A stretch of 64,000 nt of DNA from positions 1 through 64,000 of the forward strand of contig JAFWRQ010000007.1 in assembly GCA_017519865.1 (NCBI GenBank). The letters are read 5' to 3'. This DNA comes from Bacteroidales bacterium (GTDB lineage Bacteria; Bacteroidota; Bacteroidia; Bacteroidales; UBA932). Position numbers and translations under genes: made by a program. Under the pieces are notes generated by a model. The model saw only the letters and a list, made by a program, of their open reading frames with translations. It was not told the DNA's origin and did not search any database. Positions 7,848-15,710 of the stretch are shown in pieces. Each line of letters begins with the position of its first letter. Position 1 is the first letter of the stretch.

Positions 7848-9140
7848 TCAGATCCCAACGCGGCCGAAGATGAAGTCGACGTTCTTGAAGTAGTAGTCGA
7901 GGGTGAAACAGGATTCCAGCTCATCGACTGTAAGGAGGCCCATTACGTCAGGGGAATCCTTCAACAGAGTCTGATAGTCAAGACCTTCGGTCCAGGCTTT
8001 CATCGCGATGGGCTGGACGGTGTCGTATGCCTGTTCGCGGGCAAGGCCCTTGCCGATGAGGGCGTTCATCACGCGCTGGGCGAAAATGACGCCCTTGGTG
8101 CGGTAGATGTTCGCAAGCATCGTCTCGGGATAGACCACGAGATTCTCGAGGATGCCCTTGAAGCGGGTCAGCATGTAGTCCAGCAGTTCGGTGGCGTCCG
8201 GGAGGATGATGCGCTCGGTTGACGAGTGGGAAATGTCGCGCTCGTGCCAGAGCGCCACGTTCTCGTAGGACGCAGCCATATAGCCGCGCATCACGCGGGC
8301 GCAGCCGCAGATATTCTCGCTGCTGATGGGGTTGCGCTTGTGGGGCATGGCGCTGGAGCCCTTCTGACCCTTGCGGAAAGCCTCTTCCACTTCGCGGACC
8401 TCGGTCCTCTGGAGGTTGCGGACCTCGAAGGCCATCTGCTCCAGGGTGGAGGCGATCAGCGCCAGCGTACCGATGTAGTACGCGTGACGGTCGCGCTGCA
8501 GCACCTGGGTGGAGATGTTGGCGGAATTGATGCCGAGCTTCTCGCAGACATAGTCCTGGATGAACGGAGGGATGTTGGCGAAATTGCCGACGGCACCGCT
8601 CATCTTGCCGGCCTCGACGCCGGCGGCGGCGGTCTTGAAGCGCTCGATGTTGCGCTTCATCTCCTCGAACCACAGGGCCCACTTGAGGCCGAAACTGGTG
8701 ATGTCGGCGTGGATGCCGTGGGTACGACCGATACAAGGTGTCGACTTGAACTCCAAAGCCCTGCGTCGCAGGACTTCGAGGAACTCCTCAAGGTCTTTCA
8801 ACAGTATCGCATCTGCCTGCTTGATAAGATAACCGTTGGCAGTGTCCACGACGTCGGTGGAAGTCAGGCCGTAATGGACCCATTTGCGCTCCTCGCCAAG
8901 GCTCTCGCTGACGGCGCGGGTGAACGCTACGACATCGTGGCGGGTCTGCTCCTCGATCTCCTTGATGCGGTCGACCTTGAAGGTGGCGTTGGCGCGGATC
9001 TTCTCGACGTCTTCCGCAGGGATGACGCCGAGTTTGCTCCATGCCTCGCAGGAGAGTGTCTCGACTTCGAGATAGGCGCTGAACTTGTTCTCCTCGGTCC
9101 AGACGTCCCTCATTATCTTTCTGGAATATCTCTCGATCAT
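7848..9140 (-). CDS. purB: Adenylosuccinate lyase
   Basis: A 430-residue member of the fumarase/aspartase superfamily. It catalyses two fumarate eliminations in purine synthesis: SAICAR to AICAR and adenylosuccinate to AMP. Start is the ATG at 9140 ([14 protein letters not shown]). Visible motifs are [24 protein letters not shown] with the catalytic His region, and the superfamily signature [15 protein letters not shown]. The gene starts 2 nt after the purC stop, so purC-purB form a two-gene operon covering consecutive steps. Confidence 0.98.
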   Translation of the reverse strand: MIERYSRKIMRDVWTEENKFSAYLEVETLSCEAWSKLGVIPAEDVEKIRANATFKVDRIKEIEEQTRHDVVAFTRAVSESLGEERKWVHYGLTSTDVVDTANGYLIKQADAILLKDLEEFLEVLRRRALEFKSTPCIGRTHGIHADITSFGLKWALWFEEMKRNIERFKTAAAGVEAGKMSGAVGNFANIPPFIQDYVCEKLGINSANISTQVLQRDRHAYYIGTLALIASTLEQMAFEVRNLQRTEVREVEEAFRKGQKGSSAMPHKRNPISSENICGCARVMRGYMAASYENVALWHERDISHSSTERIILPDATELLDYMLTRFKGILENLVVYPETMLANIYRTKGVIFAQRVMNALIGKGLAREQAYDTVQPIAMKAWTEGLDYQTLLKDSPDVMGLLTVDELESCFTLDYYFKNVDFIFGRVGI

Positions 9141-9142
9141 CT

Positions 9143-10090
9143 TTACCTCATGTTTTTCAGGAACCTGGCGATATTCTCGTCTATGCGGGAACGGACGTCC
9201 GCGCACTCGGTGCGCTCGAATTTCTCGCCCGTGATGCTCTCGTAGAGCTCGATGTAGCGGTCGGTGATGCCCGCGACGACCTCAGGGGTCATATCGGGGA
9301 CTTTCTGGCCTTCCTGGCCCTGGAAGCCGTTCGCCATCAGCCACTCGCGGACAAACTCCTTGGAGAGCTGACGCTGGTGCTCGCCTTTCTCCAGGCGCTC
9401 CTCGTAACCGTAGGCATAGAAATAGCGCGACGAGTCGGGGGTGTGGATCTCGTCCATCAGCATTATGCGGCCGTCCTTGCGGCCGAACTCGTACTTCGTG
9501 TCCACGAGGATGAGGCCGCGCTTGGCCGCAATCTCGGTGCCGCGCTGGAAGAGCGCGAGAGTGTAGCGCTCCAGTTCGGCGTACTCATCGGCCGGAACTA
9601 TGCCGCGGGCGATGATCTCTTCGCGGCTGATGTCCTCGTCGTGTCCCTCGGCGGCCTTGGTCGTCGGGGTGATGATGGGCTGGGGCAGGCGCTCATTCTG
9701 GCGCAGGCCGTCGGGCAGCGCGACGCCGCAGAGCGTGCGCTTGCCGGCCTTGTACTCGCGCCAGGCGTGTCCAGCGAGATAGCCGCGGACCACCATCTCG
9801 ACCTTGTAGGGCTCGCAGCAGTGGCCTATGGTGACCATCGGATCCACCTCCGCAATCTTCCAGTTGGGGATGATGTCCTCGGTGAGGTCGAGGAACTTGG
9901 AGGCAATCTGGTTCAGGACTTGGCCCTTGTAGGGTATACCTTCGGGCAGTACTACGTCGAAGGCGGAGATGCGGTCGGTGGCGACCATTACGAGATAATC
10001 CCCTTCAAGGGTATAGACATCACGGACTTTTCCGGTGTACTTGGACACCTGGCCGGGCAGATGCAGGTCGGTTTCAACGATGGCTTTCAT
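9143..10090 (-). CDS. purC: Phosphoribosylaminoimidazole-succinocarboxamide (SAICAR) synthase
   Basis: A 315-residue ATP-dependent enzyme joining CAIR and aspartate to give SAICAR. The N-terminus [20 protein letters not shown] matches the ATP-binding glycine-rich region, then [17 protein letters not shown], and [17 protein letters not shown] in the central domain. It is longer than the roughly 240-residue short form and fits the approximately 300-residue type. The promoter at 10113-10120 serves purC and purB. Confidence 0.97.
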   Translation of the reverse strand: MKAIVETDLHLPGQVSKYTGKVRDVYTLEGDYLVMVATDRISAFDVVLPEGIPYKGQVLNQIASKFLDLTEDIIPNWKIAEVDPMVTIGHCCEPYKVEMVVRGYLAGHAWREYKAGKRTLCGVALPDGLRQNERLPQPIITPTTKAAEGHDEDISREEIIARGIVPADEYAELERYTLALFQRGTEIAAKRGLILVDTKYEFGRKDGRIMLMDEIHTPDSSRYFYAYGYEERLEKGEHQRQLSKEFVREWLMANGFQGQEGQKVPDMTPEVVAGITDRYIELYESITGEKFERTECADVRSRIDENIARFLKNMR

Positions 10091-10112
10091 CTTCTATTAC
10101 TGTTTTATTCTA

Positions 10113-10120
10113 CAAATATA
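10113..10120 (-). promoter_or_regulatory. Promoter -7 element of purC-purB
   Basis: TATATTTG on the minus strand, 23 nt upstream of the purC ATG at 10090. I see no PurR-like or riboswitch structure in the short leader. Confidence 0.6.
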
Positions 10121-10188
10121 CTTCATTTGGCTGACGAACACAAAAAAAGCAGGGGGAAACCCTTGTAGATAAAACAGCGGGGCGGTCA

Positions 10189-11454
10189 CTACTTGTATTG
10201 ATTGCAGAGACTACGGTAGTAAGAGTCGAAATCGCTCCATTTATAGTAAGGATACAGGTCGCCCGGCAACGGAAGGGTAACCTCCTCTCCGCAGAGAAGG
10301 GCCTTCACAAGGATGTCCTTGCCTGGCTTCCTGCTCTTGTAGAATATAAGCTGGATGTTGGCACCCATACCCGTGCGATAGTTCTGGTAAACAGTCTTGA
10401 AGTCGTCAGGATCAGCCGGTACCGTGCTCGAGCCGTCGAGACCCAGCAGGACCATAAGGGGCCCCAGATACGAGTCGTGGCCGAAACGAAGCGATGCGAC
10501 GTCGTGGCTCCTGCCTGAAATGACGGCCTCAGCCTTGTCCAGTATATCCTCAAGGATGGGTATCATCCTCAGGCGTCCTGACCAGAAGCCACGATATGCT
10601 CCGGCATTGGAACTCTCCCACTGTACATACAACTCCTCGGGAGTATAGGGTTCGCCCATAATGCCTTCATAGCCAATATTAGGAAGTGAAGTATAGAAGC
10701 GGTTCAAAGTACTCTGGACCTTCCTGGGCTCCCAGTTTATAAGCGAGACGTCCTTGTAGAACATATCCACGAAAGGCATCTTTCCCGCAGCCGGGGTACT
10801 GGCGCTGGAAGGCTGGCCCTGCACCGGGAACTCCTGACGGGGGAAAGTACGTTTGTAAGGATTCTCACTGTCGTCAGGAACGACGCCGTGCAGGGTTTCA
10901 CGCGAGGCGCGCTGGAAGATGTCCAGCTTGCTGTTGCACCCTGCCAGGGCCTGACAGAACGCGGCCATACTGATGATGCATCGCTTCGACAGCGACGATA
11001 TGGCATCTACGTGGCCGCCGTTCCTGAAGACCTCGGGGAACGACTTGTACATCATCTTCGCAATCCTCACGTGCTGCTCATAGCCCAACGGGGTCATTTC
11101 GCTTACGCCGTGAGTCAGTTCCGGGAGGATGCTGTAGATCTTGTCATAGAACGCTTCGCCAGCCTCGTTCAGCGCACCTTTCTCGTGCGACTCGGTCAGA
11201 AGGCTGTCCATATCCTTGTAGAGGGACTCCTCCCAGTAATAACGCGAGCCATGACGACCGTAGTGACTGATATAGAAAGGCTTATAGCCTCTGGGGGCCT
11301 TCGTGAGAGCAGGGAATTCCGTCGGATAGGGGTAATCCGTGCCGAAAGCCTTCAGGGGGTTGGCGAGGACTTCCTCGCGGACACCCGCCCTTTGCCCCCA
11401 TGCGAACACGGAAACGAAGAGAAGGGTCACGATAAAAAGGATTCTTTTTCTCAT
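10189..11454 (-). CDS. Secreted histidine-type acid phosphatase (phytase/MINPP-like)
   Basis: About 421 residues. The signal peptide MRKRILFIVTLLFVSVFAWG implies export. The branch-2 histidine phosphatase signature is HYGRHGSRY (RHGSR at residues 67-71), and the C-terminal catalytic acid motif is RFGHDSYLGPL (HD type). Relatives hydrolyse phosphate monoesters, including inositol polyphosphates. The ATG at 11454 is chosen because the signal peptide starts there and GGAG lies just upstream; an in-frame ATG at 11469 is possible. A PTP-like phytase sits 2 kb away, which supports a role in phytate phosphate release, but substrate is inference. Confidence 0.88.
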   Translation of the reverse strand: MRKRILFIVTLLFVSVFAWGQRAGVREEVLANPLKAFGTDYPYPTEFPALTKAPRGYKPFYISHYGRHGSRYYWEESLYKDMDSLLTESHEKGALNEAGEAFYDKIYSILPELTHGVSEMTPLGYEQHVRIAKMMYKSFPEVFRNGGHVDAISSLSKRCIISMAAFCQALAGCNSKLDIFQRASRETLHGVVPDDSENPYKRTFPRQEFPVQGQPSSASTPAAGKMPFVDMFYKDVSLINWEPRKVQSTLNRFYTSLPNIGYEGIMGEPYTPEELYVQWESSNAGAYRGFWSGRLRMIPILEDILDKAEAVISGRSHDVASLRFGHDSYLGPLMVLLGLDGSSTVPADPDDFKTVYQNYRTGMGANIQLIFYKSRKPGKDILVKALLCGEEVTLPLPGDLYPYYKWSDFDSYYRSLCNQYK

Positions 11455-11507
11455 GAAAGAACGCTCCATTATGAATTCGGTTTATTAGTGCGACAATCTT
11501 CCAAAGT

Positions 11508-11515
11508 CAAAGATA
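11508..11515 (-). promoter_or_regulatory. Promoter -7 element of the histidine phosphatase gene
   Basis: TATCTTTG on the minus strand, about 50 nt upstream of the start at 11454. Confidence 0.5.
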
Positions 11516-11557
11516 TACTATCATTTCCAGTATTCCAAATGTGTCCGGAAAAAGAAA

Positions 11558-11583
11558 AAGCACTTGCGTTGCCGCAAGTGCTT
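11558..11583 (-). terminator. Terminator of the tRNA-Pro gene
   Basis: Arms AAGCACTTGCG and CGCAAGTGCTT separated by four bases, followed on the minus strand by a T-rich run. It starts 13 nt after the 3' end of the tRNA. Confidence 0.85.
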
Positions 11584-11595
11584 GATTGTGATTTG

Positions 11596-11668
11596 TCTGG
11601 ATGACTGGACTTGAACCAGCGACCTCCTGGTCCCTAACCAGGTGCGCTACCAACTGCGCCACATCCAG
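11596..11668 (-). tRNA. tRNA-Pro with apparent anticodon AGG
   Basis: A 73-nt cloverleaf: perfect 7-bp acceptor stem CTGGATG/CATCCAG with discriminator A, D-stem GCGC/GCGC, anticodon stem CCTGG/CCAGG closing the loop TTAGGGA, and T-loop TTCAAGT. The anticodon reads AGG with G37. The C1-G72 pair, A73 and G37 all fit bacterial tRNA-Pro. CCA is not encoded. A34 is unusual in bacterial tRNAs other than tRNA-Arg(ACG). A promoter box lies upstream (11703-11710) and a terminator downstream. Confidence 0.9.
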
Positions 11669-11702
11669 AGGTCGTCAAAGGTCATTTACCTTTTCGGGAC
11701 TG

Positions 11703-11710
11703 CAAATATA
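11703..11710 (-). promoter_or_regulatory. Promoter -7 element of tRNA-Pro
   Basis: TATATTTG on the minus strand, 34 nt upstream of the mature 5' end of the tRNA. Confidence 0.6.
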
Positions 11711-11734
11711 AGGACTTTCAGGGAGATTCCAAAC

Positions 11735-12184
11735 ATGAAGGACGTTTTTTTATTCAATTCCCGCAGTATCGGACGATGGCAGGGTTATTGTGACGTCTTG
11801 AACCGTATGAAGATAGTCTTTCAGTCCATCCTGCTCTATGTATGGCAACTTCCCCAGAATATCCTCGGGGAGATCCTCACCTTATGTTACAGAACCGGGA
11901 AAGGACGTGATTACCACGGCATACGACTTCACTATTCCGACACTATCCCGGGAGGCATCTCACTCGGGAGGCACATCATCCTCAACAGAAGATACCGGAA
12001 CGATGACGATGAGAAAAGACATGAATGGGGCCATACGCGCCAGTCGATGATGCTTGGCTGGCTTTATCTCATCGTCATAGGCCTGCCTTCAATCATCTGG
12101 GCGAGCCGTCGTCGTAGAGACTATTATTCCTTCTGGACCGAACGCTGGGCGGACCGTCTCGGAGGGGTAAAAAGACAGGGGTAA
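11735..12184 (+). CDS. Small membrane protein with HEWGH motif, function unknown
   Basis: About 149 residues from the ATG at 11735 (MKDVFLFNSRSIGRWQGYCD); a second ATG 73 nt later (MKIVFQS) is a weaker candidate. The central motif KRHEWGHTRQS is an HExxH-type zinc-binding sequence, followed immediately by one hydrophobic helix (MLGWLYLIVIGLPSIIWA) and a charged tail ending in WTERWADRLGG. I recognise it as a conserved Bacteroidetes-type protein but not its function. A membrane metalloprotease role is only suggested by HExxH. The gene lies 28 nt upstream of a phytase-like lipoprotein gene. Confidence 0.7.
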   Translation: MKDVFLFNSRSIGRWQGYCDVLNRMKIVFQSILLYVWQLPQNILGEILTLCYRTGKGRDYHGIRLHYSDTIPGGISLGRHIILNRRYRNDDDEKRHEWGHTRQSMMLGWLYLIVIGLPSIIWASRRRRDYYSFWTERWADRLGGVKRQG

Positions 12185-12212
12185 AATGCCGGGAAATTAC
12201 TATCTTTACACC

Positions 12213-13220
12213 ATGAAGAAAATAACTGCTCTTTTATGTGCTCTTGTCCTGCTGGCATCCTGCAGTTATCAGCACTATACCTACCTCACGGCGGCGGAGG
12301 AAAGGGAAAGCGTAACTCCCTCCCAAAGGGAAGAATATGCCGCTTATACCTGGCGTCTCGAGCGTCCGGACAAGGATGGGTTACCAAGCGGTTTCAGGAC
12401 CTGCCGGGACGAGTTCCGGAGGCGGAGTCCCGTCCCGGGCTACGACCCGGACTTCGTCCCCACACGCAAAGGCTTGGATGAACTGAAGATAAGCGCCAGT
12501 TCGGACTTCAGTTCCTCCGAACTGGACGCCCTTGTCGCGGAGATCAGAAAACATCACGACGGACCAATTACGATTGTAGACCTGAGGAACGAGACCCATG
12601 GCCTGCTGAACGGCAACCACGTTTCCCTCTATGGCAAGCAGAACTGGGACAACATAGGCCTGAGCCGGGAGCAGATCGTCGAAACAGAGGCCAGGACCAT
12701 TCACGGGTTTTTAGGCCGACAAGTCGAATTGGGCACTGTCAGCGGCGGCAGGGTCTCGAACACCACCAGGCTTGACGTCAACTCCGCGGAGACAGAGGCT
12801 GAAGCCTGCGCCAAACGCGGGCTGGGCTATTTTCGTCTGACAGTGCTTGACCACTGCTTCTCCGACCCGCGCAGCATCGACGATTTCATCGCTTTCGTCC
12901 AGACCCTCCCAGAAAACACATGGCTCCACTTCCACTGCCAGGCCGGCATGGGCAGGACCAATATGTACCTGGTCTTCTACGATTTCCTGCGCAACACCGA
13001 CGTCCCCACCAAGGACATCATCTACCGCCATTTCAACCTGGGCGGCAACTTCATGCTTTACAACGGTGACAAGGAGAACGAAGAAGAGTATAAAGTCCCC
13101 CTCGCCAAGGAAAAAGCCGAGATGATCCCGCTGGTCCACCAATACATAAGGGAGCAGAAGCCCAAGGGATTCAAGGTCTCCTGGACACAATGGAAAGCCC
13201 GTCAGAAAGGCAAGAAATAG
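12213..13220 (+). CDS. PTP-like (cysteine) phytase lipoprotein
   Basis: A 335-residue protein with lipoprotein signal MKKITALLCALVLLASC (Cys17). The catalytic P-loop is HCQAGMGRT (Cys242, Arg248), the HCxxGxGRT signature of cysteine phytases. IVDLRNETHGLLNGNHVSLYG, FRLTVLDH and LPENTWLHFHC line up with what I recall of the Selenomonas ruminantium inositol polyphosphatase. This class removes phosphates stepwise from phytate; here it would act at the cell envelope. The start is chosen for the signal peptide; a TATCTTTA box just upstream (12201-12208) would give a very short leader. The nearby histidine phosphatase gene suggests a phosphate-scavenging locus. Confidence 0.9.
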   Translation: MKKITALLCALVLLASCSYQHYTYLTAAEERESVTPSQREEYAAYTWRLERPDKDGLPSGFRTCRDEFRRRSPVPGYDPDFVPTRKGLDELKISASSDFSSSELDALVAEIRKHHDGPITIVDLRNETHGLLNGNHVSLYGKQNWDNIGLSREQIVETEARTIHGFLGRQVELGTVSGGRVSNTTRLDVNSAETEAEACAKRGLGYFRLTVLDHCFSDPRSIDDFIAFVQTLPENTWLHFHCQAGMGRTNMYLVFYDFLRNTDVPTKDIIYRHFNLGGNFMLYNGDKENEEEYKVPLAKEKAEMIPLVHQYIREQKPKGFKVSWTQWKARQKGKK

Positions 13221-13255
13221 CCATCCACGGCATCTCAACATTTCCAATTGTTTTG

Positions 13256-13315
13256 CCAGTTTTACGAATTTCATACAATAGTTTTATGTTTTTCGTAAAA
13301 TTGGCATTATCTTTG
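13256..13315 (+). promoter_or_regulatory. Promoter with inverted-repeat operator of the DUF2975/XRE pair
   Basis: Arms CCAGTTTTACGAA (13256-13268) and TTCGTAAAATTGG (13292-13304) are complementary at 12 of 13 positions, separated by 23 nt. The right arm ends 3 nt before the -7 box TATCTTTG (13308-13315). The position over the -33 region suggests autoregulation by the XRE protein encoded two genes on. Confidence 0.55.
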
Positions 13316-13349
13316 TCTTTAGGTTTCGCGACTGGAAAAAGACAACGAT

Positions 13350-13817
13350 ATGAACAATCCAACTCAAAGGAGCATCAAATGGCTCTCCGTCGCCATCCTG
13401 ATTTTTGCGACTATCTACTTCGGCTTCATCTATGCCAAAACCATCAACCAGCTATGGATCCAGAAGACCATTGTCTGGAATCAGGACAAACTGGCCTGGC
13501 AGGTCTTCATCATCGCCGGAAGGCTGATCGCCACTGCCCTCCTCTATTTCTTCTGCTGGATCTTCCTGGTCCGCACGAACCGCTCGCTGAAGAATGGGGA
13601 GATCTTCCCCAGGTCCAACGTGTCCCTCCTCCGCTGGGCCGCCCTGGTCACAGCCCTTGCGACATTCGTGCAATCGAACTACGGTGACGCGATCAAGGGA
13701 GCCCAAATGTCCGTTCTCGACGGAAATACCCTGTTCTATCCCCTTGTCGTCCTGTTCTTCGCAGGACTCTACAAGATCGCCCACCTAACCGCAAAAGACA
13801 GCAGCCTCGCGATATGA
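13350..13817 (+). CDS. DUF2975 family membrane protein
   Basis: A 155-residue protein with four hydrophobic segments (for example WLSVAILIFATIYFGFIYA and ALLYFFCWIFLVR) and the characteristic NRSLKNGEIF turn of the family. DUF2975 proteins are typically encoded with a small Cro/XRE-type regulator, which is the case here: the next gene overlaps by four bases (ATGA). The role of the family is unknown; the pair looks like a membrane protein with its own regulator. Confidence 0.85.
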   Translation: MNNPTQRSIKWLSVAILIFATIYFGFIYAKTINQLWIQKTIVWNQDKLAWQVFIIAGRLIATALLYFFCWIFLVRTNRSLKNGEIFPRSNVSLLRWAALVTALATFVQSNYGDAIKGAQMSVLDGNTLFYPLVVLFFAGLYKIAHLTAKDSSLAI

Positions 13818-14056
13818 TAACCGTCAATCTCGACAAAATGCTCTGGGAGCGTCATATGAAGCTCTCGGAACTCTCTGAGAGGATCGGAATCTCCATGACC
13901 AATCTTTCCCTGCTCAAGACGGGGAAGGGCCGTGCCATACGCTTTTCTACGCTCAACAAGCTCTGCAAGGTGCTGGAATGCGTTCCAGGCGACATCCTGG
14001 ACTACCAGCCAGACCCGGAAGGCACCGAGATGGAGGAGGATATCTATGCGGATTAA
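13814..14056 (+). CDS. XRE/Cro-family HTH regulator (YozG-like)
   Basis: An 80-residue protein that is almost entirely one helix-turn-helix domain: KLSELSERIGISMTNLSLLKTGKG forms the HTH, followed by LNKLCKVLECVPGDILDY, a hallmark of the YozG-like group. It overlaps the DUF2975 gene by four bases and the next gene by eleven. It probably binds the inverted repeat at 13256-13304. Confidence 0.92.
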   Translation: MITVNLDKMLWERHMKLSELSERIGISMTNLSLLKTGKGRAIRFSTLNKLCKVLECVPGDILDYQPDPEGTEMEEDIYAD

Positions 14057-14903
14057 GCTTCTCCTAGCCCTCGCAGTGTTCCCGGCTATGCTGTCGGCAC
14101 AAGAACGCGTTACCGTCAGAGGGCGGGTCGTCAACGGGCAGGGCGAAAGCATCGAATACGTCCAGCTTGGTATGCCAGGATCCGGCATCGGAACAATCTC
14201 TACGGCGGACGGCCGCTTCGAGATCGAAGTCCCTTCCGATACCCTGGAATTCCACCACGTATCCTACCAGACCGGCTACTATCCCGTCTCCGGGCCTGCG
14301 GATGACGTGGTAATCGTACTGAAGGACTCCGAACTGCCCCCCGCCGTATTCATCGGCGGCAACACGAAAGAAAAGTACCTTCTGCGGCCCGGAACCAGAT
14401 TTCCGGGAGCCGCAGGAGGCTTCGATGCCCGGGACGGCATAAACAAGGGAACAGAGGTCGGATCGGTTGCCAAACTGCGTAAACCGTTCCTGATCAAGGA
14501 CATCCTGTTCACCATTACTGGTAACAGAATCCCCGGATGTGTCGTATCAATCAACATCTACCGCATCGAGGGAGAACCTAGAGAGTTCATCAACATCCTG
14601 CACAGGCCCATCTATGCCGATGTCGCCGTATCTGACGGAATACAGGATTTCGACATCCAGCCCGAAGAATCCCTCCTGCTGGAACCGGGGAGTTATTATA
14701 TATCCTTTTCGCTGGTCGACTGCGATATGGACGCTGTCCGCAGGTATCAGGAGACGCCGGAGTCAGAGCGCACTCCGACGGACATGCAATTATACACCAA
14801 CATCTATTTCAAGAGCAGCTATTATCGTGAATCCTCCCTGGCCGAACTCAAGTACGTCCCCATCAACATCGGAATCTCCGTCAAGGGCCTGGAGTACCAG
14901 TAG
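14046..14903 (+). CDS. Secreted protein with carboxypeptidase-regulatory-like domain
   Basis: About 285 residues with signal peptide MRIKLLLALAVFPAMLSAQ. Residues about 20-95 form a CarboxypepD_reg-like beta sandwich (VTVRGRVVNGQGESIEYVQL, then STADGRFEIEVPSDTLEFHHVSY), common on Bacteroidetes surface and TonB-linked proteins. The remaining 190 residues are beta-rich and unrecognised. The start lies inside the XRE gene (11-nt overlap), so it probably belongs to the same operon. A hairpin follows at 14938. Confidence 0.75.
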   Translation: MRIKLLLALAVFPAMLSAQERVTVRGRVVNGQGESIEYVQLGMPGSGIGTISTADGRFEIEVPSDTLEFHHVSYQTGYYPVSGPADDVVIVLKDSELPPAVFIGGNTKEKYLLRPGTRFPGAAGGFDARDGINKGTEVGSVAKLRKPFLIKDILFTITGNRIPGCVVSINIYRIEGEPREFINILHRPIYADVAVSDGIQDFDIQPEESLLLEPGSYYISFSLVDCDMDAVRRYQETPESERTPTDMQLYTNIYFKSSYYRESSLAELKYVPINIGISVKGLEYQ

Positions 14904-14937
14904 GACCCGCGCGAAACGCCCCCTCCAACCAACACAA

Positions 14938-14960
14938 AAGCGCCTGAAAATCAGGCGCTT
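14938..14960. terminator. Hairpin between 14903 gene and tRNA-Ser
   Basis: AAGCGCCTGA, three A, TCAGGCGCTT: a perfect 10-bp stem. It lies between the end of the plus-strand operon and the 3' end of the minus-strand tRNA-Ser and could end transcription from both sides. The T-run is short. Confidence 0.65.
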
Positions 14961-14964
14961 ACAG

Positions 14965-15049
14965 CGGTGAGTGAGGGATTCGAACCCCCGGAACCTTGCA
15001 GTTCATTGGTTTTCAAGACCAACGCCATCGACCACTCGGCCAACTCACC
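14965..15049 (-). tRNA. tRNA-Ser (anticodon TGA)
   Basis: An 85-nt class II tRNA: acceptor GGTGAGT/ACTCACC with discriminator G, anticodon loop CTTGAAA giving TGA, and an extended variable arm (GAACTGCAAGGTTC region). CCA is not encoded. A TATATTTG -7 box is at 15074-15067, 18 nt from the 5' end. Confidence 0.95.
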
Positions 15050-15066
15050 ATTTATTTGAAGGAGTG

Positions 15067-15074
15067 CAAATATA
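15067..15074 (-). promoter_or_regulatory. Promoter -7 element of tRNA-Ser
   Basis: TATATTTG on the minus strand immediately upstream of the tRNA. Confidence 0.55.
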
Positions 15075-15111
15075 GACAAATTTCATTGTCCGGCAAAACG
15101 CACGACCAAAA

Positions 15112-15705
15112 TCACTTGTCGCTCTTTGCAAAGAACTTCCACTGGAACAGGATCAGATAGAAGGCACCTACGGTCACGCAGCTGTCCGCGAAATTGAAGA
15201 CAGGCTCGAAGAAGATATGGCCTCCGAGCAGCGGCAACCAATCCGGCCAGGTCCATAACGGGAAGTAGAACATATCCACTACCTTGCCGAAAAGGAAAGG
15301 CGCATAGTCCCAGATAATCCCGTAGAAGAGACTGTCGACGATGTTTCCGAATGCGCCGGCGGTGATGAGCGTCAAGCCGACAAGCACCCCTGTGGGGATG
15401 GGCGCAGCATCTCCGTCCTTCAGCGCCGCAGCATTCTTCCTGCACATGCCGCGTATCCACCAGATGAGCACACCGCAGAGGCAGATGCGGAAAAGCGAAA
15501 GGAGGAGTTTTCCTACCTTGCCGCCGAAGGCCCAGCCGAAAGCCATCCCTTCATTCTCGACGAACAGGATCTTGAACCAGTTGCCTGCCACGTCTATATG
15601 CTCGCCAAGCCCCATGTTGGTCTTGACCAGGACCTTGATGACCTGGTCAATGACTACGAGGATGACGCCAAGGATGACGAGTTTCCGGCCTGTCGATCTT
15701 TTCAT
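15112..15705 (-). CDS. lspA: Lipoprotein signal peptidase (signal peptidase II)
   Basis: A 197-residue inner-membrane aspartyl protease that removes the signal peptide of prolipoproteins. It has four transmembrane helices, the family start VILVVIDQVIKVLVKTNM, FVENEGMAFG, and the two catalytic Asp motifs GNIVDSLFYG and NFADSCVTVG. It lies 5 nt downstream of the ileS-dksA frame; the ileS-dksA-lspA order is familiar in Bacteroidetes. Confidence 0.96.
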   Translation of the reverse strand: MKRSTGRKLVILGVILVVIDQVIKVLVKTNMGLGEHIDVAGNWFKILFVENEGMAFGWAFGGKVGKLLLSLFRICLCGVLIWWIRGMCRKNAAALKDGDAAPIPTGVLVGLTLITAGAFGNIVDSLFYGIIWDYAPFLFGKVVDMFYFPLWTWPDWLPLLGGHIFFEPVFNFADSCVTVGAFYLILFQWKFFAKSDK

Positions 15706-15710
15706 GAGGC

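Noticed and set aside
8226-9245. 339-codon plus-strand open frame opposite purB
   Set aside because: It is antisense to conserved adenylosuccinate lyase sequence.
11596-11668. tRNA-Leu reading of the minus-strand tRNA
   Set aside because: There is no long variable arm, and shifting the loop to give TAG breaks the perfect anticodon stem.
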